Origin: Aptenodytes patagonicus
Lineage: Eukaryota; Chordata; Aves; Sphenisciformes; Spheniscidae
Assembly: GCF_965638725.1 (NCBI RefSeq)
Contig: NC_134949.1
Location: forward strand, 188,421,706 to 188,485,705
Direction of reading: 5' to 3'
Length of the DNA stretch: 64,000 nucleotides
The notes below the pieces were generated by a model, which worked only from the letters and a program-made list of their open reading frames with translations, searched no databases and had not been told where the DNA came from. This document shows positions 48,337-60,485 of the stretch, piece after piece. Made by a program: the position numbers and the translations under genes. Positions within the stretch are counted from its first letter, which is position 1. Every line of letters begins with the position of its first letter.

Positions 48337-51135
48337 ATGCCGGGGGCGAAATCGATAGCCCAGCTCAAGTGCATCTACACCAATGCACGCAGCATGGGCG
48401 GCAAGCAGGAGGAGCTGGAAGCCATTGTGCAGCGGGAGAGATATGACTTAGTCGCCCTCACAGAAACATGGTGGGGTGACTCTCATGACTGGAGTGCTGC
48501 AATGGATGGCTACAGACTCTTCAGAAGGGACAGGCGAGGAAGGAGAGGCGGTGGGGTGGCCCTGTATGTTAGGGAGTGTTTTGATTGTATAGAGCTCAAT
48601 GATTGTGATGATGGTACGGTTGAGTGTCTATGGGTAAGGATGAGGGGGAAGGCCAACGAGGCAGATATCCTGCTGGGAGTCTGTTATAGACCACCCAACC
48701 AGGATGAAGGGGCGGATGAAGCGTTCTATAAGCGGCTGGCAGAAGTCTCTCAATCGCTAGCCCTTGTTCTCGTGGGGGACTTCAACTTCCTGGACATCTG
48801 CTGGAAATACAACACGGCAGAGAGGAAGCAGTCTAGGAGGTTCCTGGAGTGTGTGGAAGACAACTTCCTGACACAGCTGGTAAGTGAGCCTACTAGGGGA
48901 GGTGCCTCGCTCGACCTGCTGTTTACAAACAGAGAAGGACTGGTGGGAGATGTGGTGGTCGGAGGCCGTCTTGGGCTTAGCGACCATGAAATGGTAGAAT
49001 TCTCGCTTCTTGGTGAAGTAAAGAGGGGGGGCAGCAAAACCACAACCATGGACTTCCGGAGGGCGGACTTTGGCCTGTTCAGGACGCTGGTTGAGAGAGT
49101 CCCGTGGGAGACAGTCCTGAAGGGCAAAGGGGTCCAGGAAGGCTGGACGATCTTCAAGAAGGAAGTCTTAAAGGCGCAGGAGCAGGCTGTCCCTGTACGC
49201 CGTAAGAAGAACGGGCAGGGAAGACGACAGGCCTGGCTGAACGGGGAGCTCTTGCTGGGACTCAGGAAAAAAAGGAGAGTTTACCGCTTGTGGAAGAAGG
49301 GGCAGGCGACTCAAGAAGAGTACAGGGATCTCGTTAGGTTATGCAGAGAAGAAATGAGAAAGGCAAAAGCCCAGCTAGAACGCAATCTGGCCACTGTCGT
49401 TAAAGGCAACAAAAAAAGTTTTTACAAATATATTAATGACAAGAAGAGAGCCAAGGAGAATCTCCATCCTTTATTGGATGCGGGGGGGAACATTGTCACT
49501 GAGGATGAGGAAAAGACTGAGGTACTCAATGCCTTCTTTGCCTCAGTCTTTAACAGGCAGACCAGTTATCCTCAGGGTACTCGGCCCCCCGAGCTGGAAG
49601 ACGGGGACGGCGAGCAGGATGAACCCCCCGTAATCCAGGAGGAAGCAGTCAATGACCTGCTACGCCACCTGGACACTCACAAGTCTATGGGGCCGGATGG
49701 GATCCACCCGAGAGTGCTGAGGGAGCTGGCGGAGGTGCTCGCCAAGCCGCTCTCCATCATTTATCAGCGGTCCTGGTTAACGGGGGAGGTCCCGGACGAC
49801 TGGAGGCTTGCCAATGTGACGCCCATCCACAAGAAGGGCCGGAAGGAGGATCCGGGGAACTACAGGCCTGTCAGCCTGACCTCGGTGCCGGGGAAGATTA
49901 TGGAGCGGCTCATCTTGAGGGCGCTCACAAGGCATGAGCGGGACAACCAGGGGATCCGGCCTAGCCAGCACGGGTTCATGAGAGGCAGGTCCTGCTTGAC
50001 CAACCTGATCTCCTTCTATGAGCAGGTGACCCGCCTAGTGGATGAGGGAAAGGCTGTGGATGTGGTCCTCCTGGACTTCAGCAAGGCCTTTGACACTGTC
50101 TCCCACAGCCTTCTCCTCGAGAAGCTGGCGGCTCACGGCTTAGACAGGTGGACTCTGCGCTGGGTCAAAAACTGGCTGGATGGCCGGGCCCAGAGAGTTG
50201 TGGTGAATGGAGTTCAATCCAGTTGGCGGCCGGTCACGAGTGGTGTTCCCCAGGGCTCAGTTTTGGGGCCGGTCTTGTTTAATATCTTTATTGATGATCT
50301 GGATGAGGGGATCGAGTGCACCCTCAGTAAGTTTGCAGACGACACCAAGCTGGGCGGGAGTGTTGATCTGCTGGAGGGTAGGAAGGCTCTGCAGAGGGAC
50401 CTGGACAGGCTGGATCGATGGGCCCAGGCCAACTGTATGAGGTTCAACAAGGCCAAGTGCCGGGTCCTGCACTTAGGCCACAACAACCCCATGAAGCGCT
50501 ACAGGCTTGGGGAAGAGTGGCTGGAAAGCTGCCCAGCAGAGAAGGACCTGGGGGTGTTGGTCGACAGCCGGCTGAACATGAGCCGGCAGTGTGCCCAGGC
50601 GGCCAAGAAGGCCAATGGCATCCTGGCCTGTATCAGAAATAGTGTGGCCAGCAGGAGGAGGGAAGTGATCGTGCCCCTGTACTCGGCACTGGTGAGGCCG
50701 CACCTCGACTACTGTGTTCAGTTTTGGGCCCCTCACTACAAGAAGGATGTTGAGGTGCTGGAGCGTGTCCAGAGAAGGACAACGAGGCTGGTGAGGGGTC
50801 TGGAGAACAAGTCTTATGAGGAGCGGCTGAGGGAACTGGGGTTGTTCAGCCTGGAGAAAAGGAGGCTGAGGGGAGACCTCATCGCTCTCTACAACTCCCT
50901 GAAAGGAGGTTGTAGCGAGGTGGGTGTTGGTCTTTTCTCCGAAGTAACAAGCGATAGGACGAGAGGAAATGGCCTCAAGTTGCGCCAGGGGAGGTTTAGA
51001 TTGGACATGAGGAAAAATGTCTTTGCTGCAAGAGTGGTGAAACATTGGAACAGGCTGCCCAGGGAAGTGGTGGAGTCCCCATCCCTGGAGGTATTTAAAA
51101 GACGTGTAGATGAGGCACTTAGGGACATGGTTTAG
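48337..51135 (+). CDS. CR1 ORF2 protein: APE endonuclease and reverse transcriptase
   Basis: An intact frame of 932 codons from ATG 48337 to TAG; the two codons before it are not an ATG start. The endonuclease has YTNARS (Asn16), LTETWW (Glu43), CYRPP, GDFN (147-150) and SDHEMVEF (Ser215-Asp216-His217), the metal-binding and catalytic set of APE-type LINE nucleases. The RT has [30 protein letters not shown] (Asp580), [10 protein letters not shown] (from 636) and FADDTKLGG (Asp668-Asp669). The conserved CR1 C-terminal region follows, with [18 protein letters not shown] and a final [10 protein letters not shown]. The protein nicks DNA and copies its own RNA at the nick. Leu replaces the Pro that related copies have after GDFNF. 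I see no disabling change. Confidence 0.93.
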   Translation: MPGAKSIAQLKCIYTNARSMGGKQEELEAIVQRERYDLVALTETWWGDSHDWSAAMDGYRLFRRDRRGRRGGGVALYVRECFDCIELNDCDDGTVECLWVRMRGKANEADILLGVCYRPPNQDEGADEAFYKRLAEVSQSLALVLVGDFNFLDICWKYNTAERKQSRRFLECVEDNFLTQLVSEPTRGGASLDLLFTNREGLVGDVVVGGRLGLSDHEMVEFSLLGEVKRGGSKTTTMDFRRADFGLFRTLVERVPWETVLKGKGVQEGWTIFKKEVLKAQEQAVPVRRKKNGQGRRQAWLNGELLLGLRKKRRVYRLWKKGQATQEEYRDLVRLCREEMRKAKAQLERNLATVVKGNKKSFYKYINDKKRAKENLHPLLDAGGNIVTEDEEKTEVLNAFFASVFNRQTSYPQGTRPPELEDGDGEQDEPPVIQEEAVNDLLRHLDTHKSMGPDGIHPRVLRELAEVLAKPLSIIYQRSWLTGEVPDDWRLANVTPIHKKGRKEDPGNYRPVSLTSVPGKIMERLILRALTRHERDNQGIRPSQHGFMRGRSCLTNLISFYEQVTRLVDEGKAVDVVLLDFSKAFDTVSHSLLLEKLAAHGLDRWTLRWVKNWLDGRAQRVVVNGVQSSWRPVTSGVPQGSVLGPVLFNIFIDDLDEGIECTLSKFADDTKLGGSVDLLEGRKALQRDLDRLDRWAQANCMRFNKAKCRVLHLGHNNPMKRYRLGEEWLESCPAEKDLGVLVDSRLNMSRQCAQAAKKANGILACIRNSVASRRREVIVPLYSALVRPHLDYCVQFWAPHYKKDVEVLERVQRRTTRLVRGLENKSYEERLRELGLFSLEKRRLRGDLIALYNSLKGGCSEVGVGLFSEVTSDRTRGNGLKLRQGRFRLDMRKNVFAARVVKHWNRLPREVVESPSLEVFKRRVDEALRDMV

Positions 51136-51159
51136 TGGGCATGGTGGTGTTGGGTTGAC

Positions 51160-51195
51160 GGTTGGACTCGATGATCTTAGAGGTCTTTTCCAACC
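51160..51195 (+). promoter_or_regulatory. CR1 3' UTR stem-loop
   Basis: ggttgg (51160-51165) pairs with ccaacc (51190-51195). It is followed by the ATTCTATG repeats (51201-51225). The same stem is kept in every CR1 tail in this window. In CR1-type LINEs the 3' end is what reverse transcriptase recognises, so this is a plausible recognition structure. Confidence 0.65.
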
Positions 51196-51229
51196 TCAAT
51201 GATTCTATGATTCTATGATTCTATGAGTT

Positions 51230-54229
51230 ATAATGCATAAATTGTTAAAGATTACAAACAATTATTATGCACTAGGGGTATACACAACACCTTGAATTTG
51301 TCATTCCCTGCCTATACAGTGCTCAGACAGTCAGGCTTAACATTCTCTCACTGTCGTTCTTGTCATGAATTTATTATTCATTTGTTCTATGGGGATCATT
51401 TGCTAAGATTAACAAGCAATATCAAAGCATTTTAAAAATGGATAAACTACAACTGGTGATCTAATCACTAGAAATAATTGTCAAGAAACAATTATAAAGA
51501 ATCATATATTCCAGGGCATAATTCCACATACCATGGATGGATAGATAAAACTATCAGAATACAATAAAGTAAGATAGCTGGTTTCTTTCTGATCCACATG
51601 CAAATCTATAGGAAATAAATATTAATGGAAGTTTGGAGATGGCACCAATGTAAGAGAGTTCAAAGAATGAAAGTCATCCTTTCCTCAGCAACTCTTACAT
51701 GCAGTGGTTTTTCCTATTTTTTTTTTTTTTATTTAGTTTGTTTTGTGTCATGAGTTCTGAATATTAGCAAGGATGGTAGTCTGTGTACATTTGCCCAGAC
51801 CAGGCTATGTTATTTAGAAGTCTTTTAAGAGCTATTAGCAGTAAAAGGAAAAAGAAACTACACCTCTTAATGTGCAAAACATGAAGTCGTTTAACATGAA
51901 ACAGATGAGACATAGAGAGGGTTTTTTAAGCCATTTTTGCCTCAAGCTTCTCTGTGGGTAGACGATACAGAGCTAAAAAGATCTATGGCTTTATTTATAA
52001 CCCCATTTAAATCACAAAAATAACTGTCCAATTTTTTATAAGCTATCTCATAAAAATGTTGCTCCAGAAATCTGTTTTTAGTTTACTTTTGATTAAGAGA
52101 TTTGCATCTCATTGAAACCAGTGTAGCACGATATATTGGGAACCTACATCTTAATAAAGATGCTATTTCTGATAATTGGGGGGGGGAAGTGAAGATATAG
52201 AAATATTAGAATATATAGAATATATATTTCCTATACATAGAATACATAGAAAATACATTTTTTTGTAAAATAAATGGTCTGATATTAATCGTAAGTCAAA
52301 CATATATAGGTCAGCTCCATGAAATAAATAAAATATTTACCTAGATAGATGGCAAAATACTTTCTCATTAAATGAAAAATGAGGGAATGGGTTGTATAGA
52401 AAGAATGCAGGAAGTAAAGGGAGGAAATGGAACAGTGGATAGAATGTGTTATTATGGAGATGACTATCACAGGGAATCAATAATTTCTTGGATGCAGACA
52501 GCAACAGGTAGAATAATATAAACACATATTAGGAGAAGAAAAAGCCGTAAAGAACCTTTTTATTCCATGATCGGGGTCATCATCATATAGAAGTTAGCTA
52601 CCTGGATTCCAGTGCTGTCTCCAGAAGCATTTGCGAGAGCAGCTTTAGGGAACTCAGTGTTGCCTCAAATGGAGCACAGCTTTTCATATGGAAGCTCTTA
52701 TTTTCCTAAGGAAAGAATAAGAGAAAGCATGCAATGGAGAGGGACCTGTAAAACAGAGGCAAGAATAAAGGAGGTATGTGTAAAAATAAAAGCAAATCAC
52801 AGAAACCAGAAAAAAATTTCTGGCTAAATGTGATCACTGAGGGAGTTAATTTTCACTGCTGCCCTGTTCAGGAGAAAAATGACACCCTCCGCAGATTCCA
52901 GAGATAAAAATTGTGGAGTCTCAACCCTACATCTTACCTAAATTTCATTACTAACTTTCAAGTTGCATTTAAAAGTCTCCCATATGTTTCCATTGAAAAC
53001 AGAATAGTCTCTGACTTGTGAATCTACTATTTTAGCTACTCCCGATTAGAAGCTAGCTACTCTCTTAGCTAGTCTTGATTAGAAACTAAAGGACAGATGT
53101 TTCTGTCCTATTTCTATGTACCCAACACCAAAGACTCATTATCATAATTTATGTCATTTAAAGCATCATCTTATCTTTTTCTCCCATCATCTTTCCACTG
53201 TCAGGCCTAGACTTCATGCCCAGGAGGAAGACTTAAGTGTAGTATTGACTAAGCTGACTACAGATGGCAAATAACCTCCACACATTCATCTGGAATTAGT
53301 GAGTATGCTGAAACTAATGAGAAACAGAGAACAGGAAAGAAGTTCACAAACTGAGTCTCTGGCAGTCCACTTGCCGTATTTGTTTAGACCGCTCCAGGTA
53401 GCACTCTCTAGGACAATGCCTGAACAAAAGGTCTGAAAGATTATTTTGGGCACCACCCCAAAACCCAGAATTGTTCTGTACAATTTGGCTACTTTCACTC
53501 TGAACAGTCCTTTACCACCTGGGACTTTTCACCCTCAAGGATCACTGCTTTCTCTCACGTAAATTCTAGGGTTTGAAACAGTTTTGTGCTATAAAAACAC
53601 TCCTCTGGCTGGCTGAAGTTCAACCACCAAATTGTTTCAGACACATTCAGCTGAAAAAGCACAGAAACTGGTAACTATATGATAGTTCCAAGGAGCTACA
53701 GCATGGGGCCCAGAGGGCTGAGTGCGATGTAGTGTGGATGCAGCTGCTGTGCTGTAGAAGTAGTCAGCCTTAGGCACCGTAGATATATGACAGTCTCCAC
53801 CAGGTGCCCTTGGAGAGGAAGGGACATAATCAGCCCATATTTTTCTTTAATTATCAGTATAGTCTAGTCCATGTGTCCAGCTAGAAGTACATCTTTGGTT
53901 ATGAAATCTATCAAATGAACCAGAAATGTATTTCTAAGAATTAATGAAAAAGTGAGCAGCAGTGCGGAAATTTAGGGCTGAAGACAATTAACAACCCAGA
54001 AAGATGAAAAGCAGAAGATACAAATGCCATTGCTATGTCAGCTCCAGTAAGCTGAATGTGCCTGGGACAGTTCTGTGGCACAGAGGCCAAGCAGTATGAA
54101 ATGGCCTACAATCTGTTACACGCTTTTTACCCCACCAGACAGGATAGTAACATGCAAACTGCCAGTTGAGAAAGCTCTGTGGCCTGTGCCAACCCATGAT
54201 AGGTGTTGAGGAAATGTTTAGCCCAGGAC
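51230..54229. other. Unique AT-rich DNA, no gene seen
   Basis: A 3-kb stretch with a T run at 51717-51731, a (TATA)-rich patch at 52197-52240 and short chance frames. No supported element or exon. Confidence 0.5.
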
Positions 54230-54770
54230 CAGTCTGCTGGTTTCCAGCGTAGGTTATTGAGACCTAGGTTCCGGAAGGATCAAGAATCACTTCCAGGCTC
54301 AAGAATGGTTCATCCCAGAGAGCAGGAACTAAAGCAAGAGTGGACAAGGAGATCCTGAGAAAACGCAAATGTAGAAATGAAACATACAAAAGGTGGAAGC
54401 AGGGACAAGCGACCTGGGAGGAATATAGTGACACTGTCCAAGCGTGTAGGAATGCAGATAGGAAAGCCAAAACCCATCTGGAGTTCAATCTGGCAAGGGA
54501 TGTGAAGGGCAACAAAAAGGGCCTCTACAGATATATCAGCAGCAAAAGGAAGACTAGGGAAAATGTGGATCCTCTGATAAATAGGTTAGGAGGTGGGGTA
54601 GCAAAGGATATGGAAAGAGCTGAGGTAGTCAATGCCGTCCTTGCCTCAGCCTTTAGTGGTATGACCAGCCTTCATGAATCCCAGGCTCCTGTGACCACTG
54701 GGAAACTCCTTGTTGGAGGAGGATCAGATTAGGGAACATTTAAACAAATTAGACATGAAAAAGTCCATCG

Positions 54771-56146
54771 TGTAAGGTTATGTGGAAGGAAAGTGTCTGC
54801 TCCTTTAAGGGTATCTAGTCAAGGACCTTTTTCACTGCAAAAAAGGGATAATAAGAAAAGGAGGAAACCATAAACAAGAATATACAGGGACACAAACCTG
54901 ACGGACAAATGATAGGGGAGGCAGTGATGAGAAGCAAACCTGGTCAGTCACAGTAATTGATGAGGGCAGGTGGGAGTGTGAGAATGTTTATTCCAGTGAG
55001 GTTATCTGACTGGGAATCTTGTCAATTGGGAAACTAAGGGAAAAGGGAGAAAGCAGAAACAAAATATACCAAACACAGACCTGACAAAACACACATGGAG
55101 ACAATGACAAGACACAAACCTCACCAGTCACTCTCATTGATGGGCTATCCAGAAACTACAAGTGCCACTTCCAGGAAGATCAACCTTGACTTTGCAACTG
55201 ATAAGACTGTAAACCAGGGGAGACCCTGACTGGGAGGGGTGCGGGCATCAGCAGAGCTGTACAGATCCATGGGGGGACGTGCAGGGAAAGGGAGAGCAGG
55301 GAAGAACTAAAGGGGGGTAGAGAGAAAGTGTTATAAAAGGGGCTAATTGTGTGTAAAATGAGCCTTGTGTCCAGTCACCATAGTCTGTCCTGTTTTACTA
55401 AATCCTTTCTTAATGATCTCTCTGCGTAATCTCGCTCCCTATCCCATCTGTGTCAGTGCTGCAAGGGCCCAGTGCCAGCTACTGGGGGGACCATCGTCAG
55501 AGGACTGGGTGCCAGCTCCTGGGGTCAGACCGGGGGTGGTGGCCCACCCCTGGCCTGTGGTGTCAGCTACTGGAGCCAGTGGGGTCTCAGTGTCAGCTGC
55601 CCGTGGGGTCTTTAATCTCCAGCCACTGGGGTGGGAACAGTGTGTGTCCCAAAAAACAGCTACTGGGTGGGGACAGGTGTGCGTGAGGTGAGTGAGGGGC
55701 TCAGTGCCAGCAGCTGGAGCAGGACCATGGGTCACAGCCCATGTGTCAGGTGCTGGCTAACAGGGGCGAGTGTCTGTACCTTCCCCAAACTGGGTGTGCG
55801 TGGGGTGTGCACGTGGATTTGCTGGAAAACTCCAAGCTGGACCAGCTGGCAAGTAGCAGGCCATGGGTCTGGGCAGGGGTATCAGGCGGGTGGAGGATCT
55901 GTTCTGCTAGTCAGGGGGACCCGCAAGCATGAGGTGCTTGTGGGATGAGTGTGTGAGTGCTGCATGTTTGCAACAAGCACCCAGCTGGACCAGCCAGTGT
56001 CTGAGATACGTGCTCAGCTTTGCCTCTGGTTGAACCTGCAAACTGGAAAGCAGCAGCCATATCCAGCAGCTCCAGTGGCCAGGCAGGAAGAAGTCCTGCG
56101 CTGGCCAGAGCTGCTGGAGGAGCCATGCTCCTAACATCCTTTATCA
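54771..56146 (+). mobile_element. Large solo LTR, class uncertain
   Basis: A 1376-bp element with TG (tgtaagg) and CA (tttatca) ends, flanked by CATCG (54766-54770) and CATGG (56147-56151). Removing one copy restores the CR1 reading K-S-M-G-P-D-G, which supports the boundaries. A TATA box (ttataaaagg) lies at 55331. The first half contains a diverged tandem duplication with a period of about 180 bp (54845-54965 and 55027-55145). The second half holds about eight degenerate copies of a 'gtgtcagctactgggg'-like unit (55455-55775). No retroviral gene is present. Confidence 0.7.
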
Positions 56147-56433
56147 CATGGGACCTGATGGGCTGCACGCATGGGTGCTGAGGGAGCTGGCTAATGTCAT
56201 TGCGAGGCCATTCTCAATCATCTTTGCAATGTTATGGTGATCAGAGGAGATCCCTGAGGACTGGAAGAAAGCAAATGTCTCTCTGATCTTGAAGAAGAGC
56301 AAGAAGGAGGATCCAGGGAGCTACAGGCTGGTCAAGTTCACCTTTATCTCTGTGAAGGTGATGGAGCAAATAATCACGGAAACTATTTTCAGACATATGA
56401 AGAAGGTAATGGGAGTAGTTGGCATCATTTTAT

Positions 56434-57275
56434 GGTAGGAAGGCTCTGCAGAGGGACCTGGACAGGCTGGATCAATGGGCCAAGGCCAACTGTGTGAGTT
56501 TCAACAAGGCCAAGTTCCGGGTCCTGCACTTTGGCCACAACAACCCCATGCAGTGCTATAGGCTTGGGGAAGAGTGGCTGGAAAGCTGCCTGTCAGAAAA
56601 AGACCTGGGGGTGCTGGTTGACAGCCGGCTGAACATGAGCCGGCAGTGTGCCCAGGCGGCCAAGAAGGCCAATGGCATCCTGGCCTGTATCAGAAATGGT
56701 GTGGCCAGCAGGAGTAGGGAAGTGATCGTGCCCCTGTACTCGGCACTGGTGAGGCCGCACATCGACCACTGTGTTCAGTTTTGGGCCCCTCACTACAAGA
56801 AGGATGTCGAGGTGCTGGAGCGTGTCCAGAGAAGGACAACGAGGCTGGTGAAGGGTCTGGAGAAGAAGTCTGCTGAGGAGCGTCTGAGGCAACTGGTGTT
56901 GTTTAGCCTGGAGAAAAGGAGGCTGAGGGGAGACCTCATCGTGCTCTGCAACTACCTGAAAGGAGGTTGTAGTGAGGTGGGTGTCGGTCTCTTCTCCCAA
57001 GTAACAAGCGATAGGACGAGAGGAAATGGCCTCAAGTTGCGCCAGGGGAGGTTTAGATTGGACATGAGGAAAAATGTCTTTGCTGCAAGAGTGGTGAAAC
57101 ATTGGAACAGGCTGCCCAGGGAAGTGGTGGAGTCCCCATCCCTGGAGGTTTTTAAAAGACGTGTAGATGAGGCACTTAGGGACATGGTTTAGTGGGCATG
57201 GTGGTGTTGGGTTGACGGTTGGACTTGATGATCTTAGAGGTCTTTTCCAACCTTAATGATACTATGATTCTATGA
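56434..57275 (+). mobile_element. 5'-truncated CR1 LINE, group B
   Basis: Begins at 'ggtaggaaggctctgcag', after the FADD block, and runs to two ATTCTATG repeats at 57259-57275. The frame is open for the whole length to the normal stop at 57192 ([11 protein letters not shown]). It lies inside the older group-E CR1 and is therefore younger. No clear target-site duplication. Confidence 0.92.
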
Positions 57276-58129
57276 TAACCAGAGAGTTGTGCTGCCATTG
57301 AGTGAGACCTCAGCAGGCTAGAGAACTGGGCAGAATAGAATCTAATGCAGTTCACAAAGGCAAACACAAAGTCTGGAACCTGGGGATGAATAACCCCACA
57401 CCAGCACATGCTGGGGACTGACCAACTGTAAAGTAGGTCTGCAGAGAAGGTCCTGGAAGTCCTGGTGGACAAGCTGACCATGACCCAGCAATGCACCTTG
57501 CAACAATGGCAGCCAACAACATTCCAGGCTGCATTAGGAGGAATGTTGCCACTAGGCTGAGGGAGGTTATACTTCCTCTCTGCTCATCACTGGTGAGACA
57601 AATCTGGAGTGCTATGTCTAATTCTGGGTTCCTCAGTGCAAGAAAGATATGGACTTACTGGGGCAAGTTCAGCAAAGGGCCACAAAAATGGGCCACAAAG
57701 ATGCTCTAGAGGGCTGAAGCATCTGACATAGGAGAGAGGCTGAGGGAGAATGTTCAGCCTGGAAAAGAGAAGGCTCCGGGGGATTCTATCAATGTGTAAA
57801 AACACCTGATGGGGGCAGGGAGTAAAGAAGATGGAGCCAAACTCCTCTTAAAGGTATGGAGTGACAGGACAAGAGGCAATGGGTACAAATTAAAATACAG
57901 GTAATTCCACTCAAACATAAGAATTTTTTTTTTTTTTTAATCTGGGGGTGGTCAAACACTGGAACAGACTGCCCAGACAAGTTGTGGAGTCCCTCTCTGT
58001 GGAGATGTTCAAAGCCTGATTGGACATGGCACTGAGAAACTTACTCTAGCTGACACTGCTCTGAGGAGGGGGTTGGACTAGATGGTCTCAAGAGGCACCT
58101 TCCAACCTCTGCCATTCTATGATTCTGAA

Positions 58130-59169
58130 ATGCTGTGATATTGTGACTGTTTGTAAGTATTTCTTGAGTTACTAGAATAGATAAAGCCAATATGACTGGC
58201 TATTCATAGTAGCTGATGCCCCTACATAAGAAGTCATTCCACTTTATAAACCATTAAAAAAAGAGAAATAAAAAGAAAAATTAAATTATGAAATTACTCA
58301 CTAGTGAAGATTAATCACTCTATTTTGACTTGCTGTTAATTAAAGTGATAATGGATGAAGACAGTGGTCAACAAAAATAATAAATTCAGCATGTGCAGTT
58401 CATTATTTTTAATTTAAAAAAAAAAATCTTAATCTAGCAAATAAGAAAGAAAACATGAAATCAACACCCAATGATCCTACCATGATAATCATTTTATTTT
58501 ACAGCATTCTGGCTTTTAAATTGACTTCAGATTTTGCATATGTATTTTTCAATATATGATCTGACTCATTCTGAAAGTTATTCCTGTTCCACTTCTAGTT
58601 CATGCAAACGATACCCAGCAAGTTTTAGGAATAATAACTTCCAGGCTTCTGCTCAGGAAATAAAATAACAAGAAAAAAGAAAAGGAAAGAAAAAGACTTT
58701 TATACATTGAGGGGTAGAACAGGGAATTAAATTATTTGTGGAATATTTTAAAAATTAAATGAAAACTTTACTCCAGTTTTTAATATGGTCAATGATAATG
58801 AATGTAATATTAAAGAGAAGATGAGAATAGAAAATTAAAAGATTCATATCTGAAATGACAGTAAAATCAAGCAACTTAATGTAGTCAGGGATGAAACATT
58901 GTCTCTTCCTGAAAAAATTTGCAAATTAAATTGCAGGTGTAATGGCAACATTTCTCAATAAATGCATCAAGTTAGAGGTAGTTCTAGGTAATCAAAGAAC
59001 AGCATGCACAAGTAATAAAAAGAGATCATCTGGACAGTAACAAAACAGGCCTTAAAGTTATGCAAAGCTTTAGAAGGTATTTGGAAGGAAAGAATGATTA
59101 GAGACATGAAGGAAAATGGTAAATGGGATAAATTGTAATAGGGATAGATCATGTGAGCTATATGTCTTT
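58130..59169. other. Unique AT-rich DNA, no gene seen
   Basis: Nothing recognised. Confidence 0.5.
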
Positions 59170-60485
59170 CCTTGACATCTATTTTTCAGAGAAGGGAAAT
59201 GTAGTAGATGAAACACGTCTGGACTTCAGTGAAGCAGATGACATGTTGCCACAGGAGAAATTACTCACTGAACTTGAGAAGACAGCAATTCATAGGTAGA
59301 ATTGGAAGGTGGAAAATGAAGGTTATTATAACAAAAACCTCATGGAGCACTTTGAAAAATAAATTTATTTAGTATTTTTAATTTGTCTTTAATGATATTT
59401 GCTCAAGAATTCACATCAGTGAACATTGCTAGCAACACGAAGTTGGGAAACATTTCATTTTCAGATAGAGGCAGAGCAGAGTATTGTACAGGAATCATTA
59501 AATATCCTTAAGGATAAGGAAAACAAGGGTGGAATAGGACAGGGTAAGATAGAATACAACAGAGCAGAATGGGAGAGGAGAGGAGAGGAGAGGAGAGGAG
59601 AGGAGAGGAGAGGAGAGGAGAGGAGAGGAGAGGAGAGGAGAGGAGAGGAGAGGAGAGGAGAGGAGAGGAGAGGAGAGGAGAGGAGAGGAGAGGAGAGGAG
59701 AGGAGAGGAGAGGAGAGGAGAGGAGAGGAGAGGAGAGGAGAGGAGAGGAGAGGAGAGGAGAGGAGAGGAGGGGGAGGAGAGGAGAGGGGAGGAGAAGGGG
59801 AAATAGCAAAACAAAAATAAAATAAAATTTCAGTCATGCATTTAGGATTAATAGTATGATCATCTGTTAAGTGCTGAGGACATCCAATTTGAATATTAAA
59901 GGAGGAGAAATAGTCAAGTGGTTGGGAAAAAGCAGTGCAGGCACAAAAAAAGGCAAATATGATCTAGAAAGTATTCCAGTGAAGACAGATAAGAAATAAG
60001 GCATTCATTAGCCTTTATCTAGAATACCATACACAGTTTTGGTCACCTGTGCTTAAGAAAGATTAGCTCAGGTTTCATGCCTGTAAAAGAATATTTATCA
60101 AGAAGACTTTGGGAATGGCAATGCATCTTACTACCCTATGGGTAGCAGACAAAAGAGCATGGCTTGCTTATTACAGCAAAATGAAGAACAAAAGAGAGTA
60201 TGTAAATCTGTTGGGGAAAATACCAGGTAAAGGAAGGAGCTATATTTGTACAAGATGTACAGAAAGCCAAGAATACATTTCTTTCACTGTTGGAAAAATT
60301 GCAAGAATTTTTCACATACTGGAAGTGAAATTCAAAACCAGTTTTCAATTTGGGAGCAGAGTTTCAGCTTCATTTAAATGATCTTATAAACTTTGTAAAA
60401 GGGATTGGATTAGATTGTTGCCTGTGAAGGAGTAGACTGGATTCAGAAATGCTGGAGGTATCTTCCAACTCTGCATTCCTGTGAG
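59170..60485 (+). mobile_element. Ancient amniote-type CR1 fragment
   Basis: Collinear degenerate CR1 blocks: 'ctggacttcagtgaagcag' (RT LDFS-KA block), 'caacacgaagttggg' (DDTKLG block), 'gaggcagagcagagtattgtacagg', 'gtcatgcatttaggattaat', 'ataccatacacagttttggtcacc' (the YC-QFW block) and, near the end, 'gtatcttccaactctgcattcctgtg'. All frames are broken. Divergence is similar to 7860-8830. A (GAGAG)n tract now occupies 59571-59800. Confidence 0.65.
59571..59800 (+). repeat. (GAGAG)n pentanucleotide tract
   Basis: About 40 perfect copies of a 5-bp purine unit (59571-59769) followed by a decayed end to about 59800. The other strand is pure pyrimidine (CTCTC). All six frames are open across it, which explains the repetitive frames seen on both strands; none is a gene. 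Confidence 0.97.

Larger units (their letters stand above)
46760..51225 (+). mobile_element. Full-length CR1 LINE, group B, both ORFs open
   Basis: About 4.47 kb: GC-rich 5' region, ORF1 (47189-48274), 62-nt spacer, ORF2 (48337-51135), and a 90-bp 3' UTR ending in three ATTCTATG repeats. The sequence tgagtt occurs just before (46754-46759) and spans the end (51224-51229), a candidate 6-bp target-site duplication. GC content jumps at about 46767. It is the only CR1 in the window with ORF1, endonuclease and RT all present, hence the likely autonomous type. The exact first base is uncertain by about 10 bp. Confidence 0.9.
54230..58129 (+). mobile_element. Old CR1 LINE, group E, broken by two insertions
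   Basis: Three collinear pieces of one old CR1. 54230-54770 is the endonuclease-RT linker and RT start (KGNKKGLYRYI, AEVVNAVLASAF, then 'aaaaagtc'). 56147-56433 continues the RT (gggacctgatgggctgcac, aagaagagcaagaaggaggatcc). 57276-58129 is the C-terminal region and 3' end with 'ttctatgattctg'. The insertions are an LTR (54771-56146) and a young CR1-B (56434-57275). Frames are broken; only 54340-54732 stays open for 130 codons. A T15-type run sits near 57930. The 5' limit is uncertain. Confidence 0.82.

Noticed and set aside
59426..59837. Open frames made of GEERR or SSPLL repeats
   Set aside because: They are translations of the (GAGAG)n tract in every frame.
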